The position numbers and the translations under genes were made by a program. DNA of 64,000 bases, from positions 62,001 through 126,000 of the forward strand of contig NW_027018002.1 in NCBI RefSeq assembly GCF_032854445.1, given 5' to 3'. This DNA is from Liolophura sinensis. Taxonomy: Eukaryota; Mollusca; Polyplacophora; Chitonida; Chitonidae. The notes under the pieces are model-generated. The model was not told the DNA's origin. It was given only the letters and a program-made list of their open reading frames with translations, and ran no database searches. This document shows, one piece after another, positions 50,332 through 63,000 of the stretch (position 1 is the stretch's first letter; the number at the start of each line of letters is the position of its first letter).

Positions 50332-51428
50332 ATCCAGTGCTGCTGACAAAAGGCTAATCCGACGTATTTTGTGACGAGAAATCGAATGGTGCAAACCGCG
50401 TTGCTCTCCGACCAATACTTTTGGCTGTAGTGACAACTGAATGATCATTGATATCATAATCACGTGCCCAGCAACGTCTCTTACTCCATGGAAACCAGGA
50501 AAATTTGCAATTTTTCAACAGCTGCCGATGCCTGGCTCGATTCCGCATCTTTTGGCACCTTACTGAAGTGGGTCAGTGTTCAGTTGTACTTTTTACAGCA
50601 GACTGTATCAAGTACCTTGTGTTTTTCACGTACAAATGGTGTGGTTTTTCTACACGTAGATAAAGACATTGAGATTGTCTTGGACTTGGAAATAAGACAA
50701 TTGCTGGGTGAGTTAAATGGGCTTGGCCCAAAGATTTCAGGTCTTCTGGGCTACCGAAGGGCACATAACTTATAGTCAAAAGTTGAATATAGTAATGACC
50801 AGTCGCGATTGTACAGAGTACAGTGTAGCCGATTTCAATTAACAAAAAGACCAGGTAAAATGCAAAAGTGGAAAACCTGTTCCAGTGCAACTAGTAAGAG
50901 GCTAATCCGACGTATTTTGTGACGAGAAATCGAATGGTGCAAACCGCGTTGCTCTCCGACCAATACTTTTGGCTGTAGTGACAATTGAATGATCATTTAT
51001 GTCATAATCACGTGCACAGCAACGGCTCTTACTCCATGGAAACCAGGGAAATTTGCATATTTTCAACAGCTGCCGATACCTGGCTCAATTCCGCATCTTT
51101 TGGCACCTTACTAAAGTGGGTCAGTGTTCAGTTGTACTTTTTACAGCAGACTGTATCAAGTACCTTGTGTTTTTTATGTACAAATGGTGTGGTTTTTCTA
51201 CACGTAGATAAAGACATTGAGATTGACTTGCACTTAGAAGTAACACAATTGCTGGGTAAGTTAAATGGGCTTGGCCCAAAGATTTGTCGTCTTCTGGGCT
51301 ACCGAAGGGCACATAACTTATAATCAAAAGTTGAATATAGTAATCACCAGTCGCGATTCTACAGAGTACAGTGTAGTCGATTTCAATTAACAAAAAGACC
51401 AGGCAAAAATGCAAAAGTGGAAAAAATG
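50332..51428 (+). repeat. Two-monomer tandem duplication, copy 2 (1,097 bp)
   Basis: M92 follows M94 and M77 up to tagt at 50,280, then matches the M90 tail from A at 50,332 (aatgatcc, ctgacaaaagg). The exchange lies in the 51 shared bases 50,281-50,331, at monomer positions 356-406. Copy 2 ends where M94 returns to aatgttcc at 51,429. No base difference between the copies was noticed. Confidence 0.9.
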
Positions 51429-54400
51429 TTCCAGTGCTGCTGGTAAGAGGCTAATCCGACATATTTTGTGACGACAAATCGAATGGTGCAAAACGCGTTG
51501 CTCTCCGACCAATACTTTTGGCTGTTGTGACAATTGAATGATCATTGATGTCATAATCACGTGCCCAGCAACGTCTCTTACTCCATGGAAACCAGGGAAA
51601 TTTGCAATTTTTCAACAGCTGCCGATGCCTGGCTCAATTCCGCATCTTTTGGCACCTTACTGAAGTGGGTCAGTGTTCAGTTGTACTTTTTACAGCAGAC
51701 TGTATCAAGTACCTTGTGTTTTTCACGTACAAATGGTGTGGTTTTTCTACACGTAGATAAAGACATTGAGATTGTCTTGGACTTAGAAATAAGGCAATTG
51801 CTGGGTGAGTTAAATGGGCTTGGCCCAAAGATTTGTCGTCTTCTGGGCTACCGAAGGGCACATAACTTATAGTCAAAAGTTGAATATAGTAATGACCAGT
51901 CGCGATTGTACAGAGTACAGTGTAGTCGATTTCAATTAACAAAAAGACCAGGCAAAAATGCAAAAGTGGAAAAAATGTTCCAGTGCTGCTGGTAAGAGGC
52001 TAATCCGACGTATTTTGTGACGAGAAATCGAATGGTGCAAACCGCGTTGCTCTCCGACCAATACTTTTGGCTGTAGCGACAATTGAATGATCATTGATGT
52101 CATAATCACGTACCCAGCAACGGCTCTTACTCCATGGAAACCAGGGATATTTGCAATTTTTTAACAGCTTCCGATGCCTGGCCCAATTCCGCATCTTTTT
52201 ATCACCTTATAAATGTGGGTCAGTGTTAAGTTGTACTTTTTACAGCAGACTGTATCAAGTACCTTGTGTTTATTATGTACAAATGGTCTGGTTTTTCTAC
52301 ACGTAGATAAAGACATTGAGATTGTCTTGCACTTAGAAGTAACACAATTGCTGGGTGAGTTAATCGGGCTTGGCCCAAAGATTTGTCGTCTTCTGGGCTA
52401 CCGAAGGGCACATAACTTATAGTCAAAAGTTGAATATAGTAATGACCAGTCGCGATTGTACAGAGTACAGTGTAGCCGATTTCAATTAACAAAAACACCA
52501 AGCAAAAATGCAAAAGTGGAAAAACTGTTCCAGTTCTACTAGTAAGAGGCTAATCCGACGTATTTTGTGACGACAAATCGAATGGTGCAATCCGCGTTGC
52601 TCTCCGACCAATACTTTTGGCTGTTGTGACAACTGAATGATCATTGATGTCATAATCACGTGCCCAGCAACGGCTCTTACTCCATGCAAACCAGGGATAT
52701 TTGCAATTTTTTAACAGCTGCCGATGCCTGGCCCAATTCCGCATCTTTTGGCACCTTATAAATGTGGGTCAGTGTTAAGTTGTACTTTTTACAGCAGACT
52801 GTATCAAGTACCTTGTGAATTTTATGTACAAAAGGTGTGGTTTTTCTACACGTAAATAAAGACATTGAGATTGTCTTGGACTTAGAAATAAGACAATTGC
52901 TGGGTGAGTTAAATGGGCTTGGCCCAAAGATTTCAGGTCTTCTGGGCTACCGAAGGGCACATAACTTATAGTCAAAAGTTGAATATAGTAATGACCAGTC
53001 GCGATTGTACAGAGTACAGTGTAGTCGATTTCAATTAACAAAAAGACCAGGCAAAAATGCAAAAGTGGAAAAAATGTTCCAGTGCTGCTGGTAAGAGGCT
53101 AATCCGACGTATTTTGTGACGAGAAATCGAATGGTGCAAACCGCGTTGCTCTCCGACCAATACTTTTGGCTGTAGCGACAATTGAATGATCATTGATGTC
53201 ATAATCACGTGCCCAGCAACGGCTCTTACTCCATGGAAACCAGGGATATTTGCAATTTTTTAACAGCTGCCGATGCCTGGCCCAATTGCGCATCTTTTGG
53301 CACCTTATAAATGTGGGTCAGTGTTAAGTTGTACTTTTTACAGCAGACTGTATCAAGTACCTTGTGTTTTTTATGTACAAATGGTGTGGTTTTTCTACAC
53401 GTAGATAAAGACATTGAGATTGTCTTGGACTTAGAAGTAACACAATTGCTGGGTGAGTTAATCGGGCTTGGCCCAAAGATTTGTCGTCTTCTGGGCTACC
53501 GAAGGGCACATAACTTGTAGTCAAAAGTTGAATATAGTAATGACCAGTCGCGATTGTACAGAGTACGGTGTAGTCGATTTCAATTAACAAAAAGACCAGG
53601 CAAAAATGCAAAAGTGGAAAAAATGTTCCAGTGCTGTTGGTAAGAGACTAATCCGACGTATTTTGTGACGACAAATCGAATGGTGCAATCCGCGTTGCTC
53701 TCCGACCAATACTTTTGGCTGTTGTGACAACTGAATGATCATTGATGTCATAATCACGTGCCCAGCAACGGCTCTTACTCCATGGAAACCAGGGAAATTT
53801 GCAATTTTTCAACAGCTGCCGATGCCTGGCTCAATTCCGCATCTTTTGGCACCTTACTGAAGTGGGTCAGTGTTCAGTTGTACTTTTTACAGCAGACTCT
53901 ATCAAGTATCTTGTGTTTTTCACGTACAAATGGTGTGGTTTTTCTACACGTAGATAAAGACATTGAGATTGTCTTGCACTTAGAAGTAAGGCAATTGCTG
54001 GGTGAGTTAAATGGGCTTGGCCCAAAGATTTGTCGTCTTCTGGGCTACCGAAGGGCACATAACTTATAGTCAAAAGTTGAATATAGTAATGACCAGTCGC
54101 GATTGTACAGAGTACAGTGTAGCCGATTTCAATTAACAAAAAGACCAGGCAAACATGCAAAAGTGGAAAAAATGATCCAGTGCTGCTGACAAAAGGCTAA
54201 TCCGACGTATTTTGTGACGAGAAATCGAATGGTGCAAACCGCGTTGCTCTCCGACCAATACTTTTGGCTGTAGTGACAACTGAATGATCATTGATATCAT
54301 AATCACGTGCCCAGCAACGTCTCTTACTCCATGGAAACCAGGAAAATTTGCAATTTTTCAACAGCTGCCGATGCCTGGCTCGATTCCGCATCTTTTGGCA

Positions 54401-57060
54401 CCTTACTGAAGTGGGTCAGTGTTCAGTTGTACTTTTTACAGCAGACTGTATCAAGTACCTTGTGTTTTTCACGTACAAATGGTGTGGTTTTTCTACACGT
54501 AGATAAAGACATTGAGATTGTCTTGGACTTAGAAATAAGACAATTGCTGGGTGAGTTAAATGGGCTTGGCCCAAAGATTTCAGGTCTTCAGGGCTACCGA
54601 AGGGCACATAACTTATAGTCAAAAGTTGAATATAGTAATGACCAGTCGCGATTGTACAGAGTACAGTGTAGCCGGTTTCAATTAACAAAAACACCAAGCA
54701 AAAATGCAAAAGTGGAAAAACTGTTCCAGTGCTACTAGTAAGAGGCTAATCCGACGTATTTTGTGACGAGAAATCGAATGGTGCAATCCGCGTTGCTCTC
54801 CGACCAATACTTTTGGCTGTAGTGACAATTGAATGATCATTGATGTCATAATCACGTGCGTAGCAACGGCTCTTACTCCATGGAAACCAGGAAAATTTGC
54901 AATTTTTCAACAGCTGCCGATGCCTGGCTAAATTCCGCATCTTTTGGCACCTTATTCATGTGGGTCTGTTGTCAGTTTTACTTTTTACAGCAGACTGTAT
55001 CAAGTACCTTGTGATTTTTATGTACAAAAGGTGTGGTTTTTCTACACGTAGATAAAGACATTGAGATTGTCTTGCACTTAGAAGTAACACAATAGCTGGG
55101 TGAGTTAAATGCGCTTAGCCCAAAGATTTCAGGTCTTCTGGGCTACCGAAGGGCACATAACTTATAGTCAAAAGTTGAATATAGTAATGACCAGTCGCGA
55201 TTGTACAGAGTACAGTGTAGCCGATTTCAATTAACAAAAAGACCAGGTAAAAATGCAAAAGTGGAAAAATTGTTCCAGTGCAGCTGGTAAGAGGCTAATC
55301 CGACGTATTTTGTCACGAGAAATCGAATGGTGCAATCCGCGTTGCTCTCCGACCAATACTTTTGGCTGTAGTGACAATTGAATGATCATTGATGTCATAA
55401 TCACGTGCCCAGCAACGGCTCTTACTCCATGGAAACCAGGGAAATTTGCAATTTTTCAACAGCTGCCGATGCCTGGCTCAATTCCGCATCTTTTGGCACC
55501 TTACTGAAGTGGGTCAGTGTTCAGTTGTACTTTTTACAGCAGACTGTATCAAGTACCTTGTGTTTTTCATGTACAAATGGTGTGGTTTTTCTACACGTAG
55601 ATAAAGACATTGAGATTGTCTTCGACTTAGAAGTAAGGCAATTGCTGGGTGAGTTAAATGGGCTTAGCCCAAAGATTTAAAGTCTTCTGGGCTACCGAAG
55701 GGCACATAACATATAGTCAAAAGTTGAATATAGTAATGACCAGTCGCGATTGTACAGAGTACAGTGTAGCCGATTTCAATTAACAAAAAGACCAGGCAAA
55801 AATGCAAAATTCGAAAAATTGTTCCAGTGCTGCTGACAAGAGGCTAATCCGACGTATTTTGTGACGACAAATCGAATGGTGCAATCCGCGTTGCTCTCCG
55901 ACCAATACTTTTGGCTGTAGCGACAATTGAATGATCATTGATGTCATAATCACGTGCGTAGCAACGGCTCTTACTCCATGGAAACCAGGAAATTTGCAAT
56001 TTCTCAACAGCTGCCGATGCCTGGCTAAATTCCGCATCTTTTGGCACCTTATTCATGTGGGTCTGTTGTCAGTTGTACTTTTTACAGCAGACTGTATCAA
56101 GTACCTTGTGATTTTTATGTACAAAGGGTGTGGTTTTTCTACACGTAGATAAAGACATTGAGATTGTCTTGCACTTAGAAGTAACACAATAGCTGGGTGA
56201 GTTAAATGCGCTTAGCCCAAAGATTTCAGGTCTTCTGGGCTACCGAAGGGCACATAACTTATAGTCAAAAGTTGAATATAGTAATGACCAGTCGCGATTG
56301 TACAGAGTACAGTGTAGCCGATTTCAATTAACAAAAAGACCAGGTAAAAATGCAAAAGTGGAAAAACTGTTCCAGTGCAGCTGGTAAGAGGCTAATCCGA
56401 CGTATTTTGTGACGAGAAATCGAATGGTGCAAACCGCGTTGCTCTCCGACCAATACTTTTGGCTGTAGTGACAATTGAATGATCATTGATGTCATAATCA
56501 CGTGCCCAGCAACGGCTCTTACTCCATGGAAACCAGGGAAATTTGCAATTTTCAACAGCTGCCGATGCCTGGCTCAATTCCGCATCTTTTGGCACCTTAC
56601 TGAAGTGGGTCAGTGTTCAGTTGTACTTTTTACAGCAGACTGTATCAAGTACCCTGTGTTTTTCACGTACAAATGGTGTGGTTTTTCTACACGTAGATAA
56701 AGACATTGAGATTGTCTTCGACTTAGACGTAAGGCAATTGCTGGGTGAGTTAAATGGGCTTAGCCCAAAGATTTGAAGTCTTCTGGGCTACCGAAGGGCA
56801 CATAACATATAGTCAAAAGTTGAATATAGTAATCACCAGTCGCGATGGTACATAGTACAGTGTAGCCGATTTCAATTAACAAAAAGACCAGGCAAAAATG
56901 CAAAATTCGAAAAATTGTTCCAGTGCTGCTGACAAGGGGCTAATCCGACGTATTTTGTGACGACAAATCGAATGGTGCAAACCGCGTTGCTCTCCGACCA
57001 ATACTTTTGGCTGTAGTGACAATTGAATGGTCATTGATGTCATAATCACGTGCCCAGCAA

Positions 57061-60000
57061 CGGCTCTTACTCCATGGAAACCAGGGAAATTTGCAATTTT
57101 TCAACAGCTGCCGATGCCTGGCCCAATTCCGCATCTTTTGGCACCTTATTCATGTGGGTCTGTTGTCAGTTGTACTTTTTACAGCAGACTATATCAAGTA
57201 CCTTGTGAATTTTATGTACAAAAGGTGTGGTTTTTCTACACGTAAATAAAGACATTGAGATTGTCTTGGACTTAGAAATAAGACAATTGCTGGGTGAGTT
57301 AAATGGGCTTGGCCCAAAGATTTCAGGTCTTCTGGGCTACCGAAGGGCACATAACTTATAGTCAAAAGTTGAATATAGTAATGACCAGTCGCGATTGTAC
57401 AGAGTACAGTGTAGTCGATTTCAATTAACAAAAAGACCAGGCAAAAATGCAAAAGTGGAAAAAATGTTCCAGTGCTGCTGGTAAGAGGCTAATCCGACGT
57501 ATTTTGTGACGAGAAATCGAATGGTGCAAACCGCGTTGCTCTCCGACCAATACTTTTGGCTGTAGCGACAATTGAATGATCATTGATGTCATAATCACGT
57601 GCCCAGCAACGGCTCTTACTCCATGGAAACCAGGGATATTTGCAATTTTTTAACAGCTGCCGATGCCTGGCCCAATTCCGCATCTTTTGGCACCTTATAA
57701 ATGTGGGTCAGTGTTAAGTTGTACTTTTTACAGCAGACTGTATCAAGTACCTTGTGTTTTTTATGTACAAATGGTGTGGTTTTTCTACACGTAGATAAAG
57801 ACATTGAGATTGTCTTGGACTTAGAAGTAACACAATTGCTGGGTGAGTTAATCGGGCTTGGCCCAAAGATTTGTCGTCTTCTGGGCTACCGAAGGGCACA
57901 TAACTTGTAGTCAAAAGTTGAATATAGTAATGACCAGTCGCGATTGTACAGAGTACCGTGTAGTCGATTTCAATTAACAAAAAGACCAGGCAAAAATGCA
58001 AAAGTGGAAAAAATGTTCCAGTGCTGTTGGTAAGAGGCTAATCCGACGTATTTTGTGACGACAAATCGAATGGTGCAATCCGCGTTGCTCTCCGACCAAT
58101 ACTTTTGGCTGTTGTGACAACTGAATGATCATTGATGTCATAATCACGTGCCCAGCAACGGCTCTTACTCCATGCAAACCAGGGATATTTGCAATTTTTT
58201 AACAGCTGCCGATGCCTGGCCCAATTCCGCATCTTTTGGCACCTTATAAATGTGGGTCAGTGTTAAGTTGTACTTTTTACAGCAGACTGTATCAAGTACC
58301 TTGTGAATTTTATGTACAAAAGGTGTGGTTTTTCTACACGTAAATAAAGACATTGAGATTGTCTTGGACTTAGAAATAAGACAATTGCTGGGTGAGTTAA
58401 ATGGGCTTAGCCCAAAGATTTCAGGTCTTCTGGGCTACCGAAGGGCACATAACTTATAGTCAAAAGTTGAATATAGTAATGACCAGTCGCGATTGTACAG
58501 AGTACAGTGTAGTCGATTTCAATTAACAAAAAGACCAGGCAAAAATGCAAAAGTGGAAAAAATGTTCCAGTGCTGCTGGTAAGAGGCTAATCCGACGTAT
58601 TTTGTGACGAGAAATCGAATGGTGCAAACCGCGTTGCTCTCCGACCAATACTTTTGGCTGTAGCGACAATTGAATGATCATTGATGTCATAATCACGTGC
58701 CCAGCAACGGCTCTTACTCCATGGAAACCAGGGATATTTGCAATTTTTTAACAGCTGCCGATGCCTGGCCCAATTCCGCATCTTTTGGCACCTTATAAAT
58801 GTGGGTCAGTGTTAAGTTGTACTTTTTACAGCAGACTGTATCAAGTACCTTGTGTTTTTTATGTACAAATGGTGTGGTTTTTCTACACGTAGATAAAGAC
58901 ATTGAGATTGTCTTGGACTTAGAAGTAACACAATTGCTGGGTGAGTTAATCGGGCTTGGCCCAAAGATTTGTCGTCTTCTGGGCTACCGAAGGGCACATA
59001 ACTTGTAGTCAAAAGTTGAATATAGTAATGACCAGTCGCGATTGTACAGAGTACGGTGTAGTCGATTTCAATTAACAAAAAGACCAGGCAAAAATGCAAA
59101 AGTGGAAAAAATGTTCCAGTGCTGTTGGTAAGAGGCTAATCCGACGTATTTTGTGACGACAAATCGAATGGTGCAATCCGCGTTGCTCTCCGACCAATAC
59201 TTTTGGCTGTTGTGACAACTGAATGATCATTGATGTCATAATCACGTGCCCAGCAACGGCTCTTACTCCATGGAAACCAGGGAAATTTGCAATTTTTCAA
59301 CAGCTGCCGATGCCTGGCTCAATTCCGCATCTTTTGGCACCTTACTGAAGTGGGTCAGTGTTCAGTTGTACTTTTTACAGCAGACTCTATCAAGTATCTT
59401 GTGTTTTTCACGTACAAATGGTGTGGTTTTTCTACACGTAGATAAAGACATTGAGATTGTCTTGCACTTAGAAGTAAGGCAATTGCTGGGTGAGTTAAAT
59501 GGGCTTGGCCCAAAGATTTGTCGTCTTCTGGGCTACCGAAGGGCACATAACTTATAGTCAAAAGTTGAATATAGTAATGACCAGTCGCGATTGTACAGAG
59601 TACAGTGTAGCCGATTTCAATTAACAAAAAGACCAGGCAAATATGCAAAAGTGGAAAAAATGATCCAGTGCTATTGACAAAAGGCTAATCCGACGTATTT
59701 TGTGACGAGAAATCGAATGGTGCAAACCGCGTTGCTCTCCGACCAATACTTTTGGCTGTAGTGACAACTGAATGATCATTGATATCATAATCACGTGCCC
59801 AGCAACGTCTCTTACTCCATGGAAACCAGGAAAATTTGCAATTTTTCAACAGCTGCCGATGCCTGGCTCGATTCCGCATCTTTTGGCACCTTACTGAAGT
59901 GGGTCAGTGTTCAGTTGTACTTTTTACAGCAGACTGTATCAAGTACCTTGTGTTTTTCACGTACAAATGGTGTGGTTTTTCTACACGTAGATAAAGACAT

Positions 60001-63000
60001 TGAGATTGTCTTGGACTTAGAAATAAGACAATTGCTGGGTGAGTTAAATGGGCTTGGCCCAAAGATTTCAGGTCTTCTGGGCTACCGAAGGGCACATAAC
60101 TTATAGTCAAAAGTTGAATATAGTAATGACCAGTCGCGATTGTACAGAGTACAGTGTAGCCGGTTTCAATTAACAAAAACACCAAGCAAAAATGCAAAAG
60201 TGGAAAAACTGTTCCAGTGCTACTAGTAAGAGGCTAATCCGACGTATTTTGTGACGAGAAATCGAATGGTGCAATCCGCGTTGCTCTCCGACCAATACTT
60301 TTGGCTGTAGTGACAATTGAATGATCATTGATGTCATAATCACGTGCGTAGCAACGGCTCTTACTCCATGGAAACCAGGAAAACTTGCAATTTTTCAACA
60401 GCTGCCGATGCCTGGCTAAATTCCGCATCTTTTGGCACCTTATTCATGTGGGTCTGTTGTCAGTTGTACTTTTTACAGCAGACTGTATCAAGTACCTTGT
60501 GTTTTTCACGTACAAATGGTGTGGTTTTTCTACACGTAGATAAAGACATTGAGATTGTCTTGGACTTGGAAATAAGACAATTGCTGGGTGAGTTAAATGG
60601 GCTTGGCCCAAAGATTTCAGGTCTTCTGGGCTACCGAAGGGCACATAACTTATAGTCAAAAGTTGAATATAGTAATGACCAGTCGCGATTGTACAGAGTA
60701 CAGTGTAGCCGATTTCAATTAACAAAAAGACCAGGTAAAATGCAAAAGTGGAAAACCTGTTCCAGTGCAACTAGTAAGAGGCTAATCCGACGTATTTTGT
60801 GACGAGAAATCGAATGGTGCAAACCGCGTTGCTCTCCGACCAATACTTTTGGCTGTAGTGACAATTGAATGATCATTTATGTCATAATCACGTGCACAGC
60901 AACGGCTCTTACTCCATGGAAACCAGGGAAATTTGCATATTTTCAACAGCTGCCGATACCTGGCTCAATTCCGCATCTTTTGGCACCTTACTAAAGTGGG
61001 TCAGTGTTCAGTTGTACTTTTTACAGCAGACTGTATCAAGTACCTTGTGTTTTTTATGTACAAATGGTGTGGTTTTTCTACACGTAGATAAAGACATTGA
61101 GATTGACTTGCACTTAGAAGTAACACAATTGCTGGGTAAGTTAAATGGGCTTGGCCCAAAGATTTGTCGTCTTCTGGGCTACCGAAGGGCACATAACTTA
61201 TAGTCAAAAGTTGAATATAGTAATCACCAGTCGCGATTCTACAGAGTACAGTGTAGTCGATTTCAATTAACAAAAAGACCAGGCAAAAATGCAAAAGTGG
61301 AAAAAATGTTCCAGTGCTGCTGGTAAGAGGCTAATCCGACATATTTTGTGACGACAAATCGAATGGTGCAAAACGCGTTGCTCTCCGACCAATACTTTTG
61401 GCTGTAGTGACAATTGAATGATCATTGATGTCATAATCACGTGCACAGCAACGTCTCTTACTCCATGGAAACCAGGGAAATTTGCAATTTTTCAACAGCT
61501 GCCGATGCCTGGCTATATTCCGCATCTTTTGGCACCTTACTGAAGTGGGTCAGTGTTCAGTTGTACTTTTTACAGCAGACTGTATCAAGTACCTTGTGTT
61601 TTTCACGTACAAATGGTGTGGTTTTTCTACACGTAGATAAAGACATTGAGATTGTCTTGGACTTAGAAATAAGACAATTGCTGGGTGAGTTAAATGGGCT
61701 TAGCCCAAAGATTTGTCGTCTTCTGGGCTACCGAAGGGCACATAACTTATAGTCAAAAGTTGAATATAGTAATGACCAGTCGCGATTGTACAGAGTACAG
61801 TGTAGTCGATTTCAATTAACAAAAAGACCAGGCAAAAATGCAAAAGTGGAAAAAATGTTCCAGTGCTGCTGGTAAGAGGCTAATCCGACGTATTTTGTGA
61901 CGAGAAATCGAATGGTGCAAACCGCGTTGCTCTCCGACCAATACTTTTGGCTGTAGCGACAATTGAATGATCATTGATGTCATAATCACGTACCCAGCAA
62001 CGGCTCTTACTCCATGGAAACCAGGGATATTTGCAATTTTTTAACAGCTTCCGATGCCTGGCCCAATTCCGCATCTTTTTATCACCTTATAAATGTGGGT
62101 CAGTGTTAAGTTGTACTTTTTACAGCAGACTGTATCAAGTACCTTGTGTTTTTTATGTACAAATGGTGTGGTTTTTCTACACGTAGATAAAGACATTGAG
62201 ATTGTCTTGCACTTAGAAGTAACACAATTGCTGGGTGAGTTAATCGGGCTTGGCCCAAAGATTTGTCGTCTTCTGGGCTACCGAAGGGCACATAACTTAT
62301 AGTCAAAAGTTGAATATAGTAATGACCAGTCGCGATTGTACAGAGTACAGTGTAGCCGATTTCAATTAACAAAAACACCAAGCAAAAATGCAAAAGTGGA
62401 AAAACTGTTCCAGTTCTACTAGTAAGAGGCTAATCCGACGTATTTTTTGACGAGAAATCGAATGGTGCAATCCGCGTTGCTCTCCGACCAATACTTTTGG
62501 CTGTAGCGACAATTGAATGATCATTGATGTCATAATCACGTGCGTAGCAACGGCTCTTACTCCATGGAAACCAGGAAAATTTGCAATTTTTCAACAGCTG
62601 CCGATGCCTGGCTAAATTCCGCATCTTTTGGCACCTTATTCATGTGGGTCTGTTGTCAGTTGTACTTTTTACAGCAGACTGTATCAAGTACCTTGTGATT
62701 TTTATGTACAAAGGGTGTGGTTTTTCTACACGTAGATAAAGACATTGAGATTGTCTTGCACTTAGAAGTAACACAATAGCTGGGTGAGTTAAATGCGCTT
62801 AGCCCAAAGATTTCAGGTCTTCTGGGCTACCGAAGGGCACATAACTTATAGTCAAAAGTTGAATATAGTAATGACCAGTCGCGATTGTACAGAGTACAGT
62901 GTAGCCGATTTCAATTAACAAAAAGACCAGGTAAAAATGCAAAAGTGGAAAAACTGTTCCAGTGCAGCTGGTAAGAGGCTAATCCGACGTATTTTGTGAC

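Larger units (their letters stand above)
47731..57060 (+). repeat. Fifteen-monomer HOR, copy 2, expanded to 17 monomers (M88-M104, 9,330 bp)
   Basis: The type order equals copy 1 with two extra alpha monomers inserted after the fifth unit. M93-M94 duplicate M91-M92. All other units keep their order and private markers. M74-M76 and M89-M91 look identical on reading. M88 is the most divergent match: it has gaaaaaagac and acaaagggtg where M73 has gaaataagac and acaaaaggtg. M98 lacks a few changes found in M81. Confidence 0.88.
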
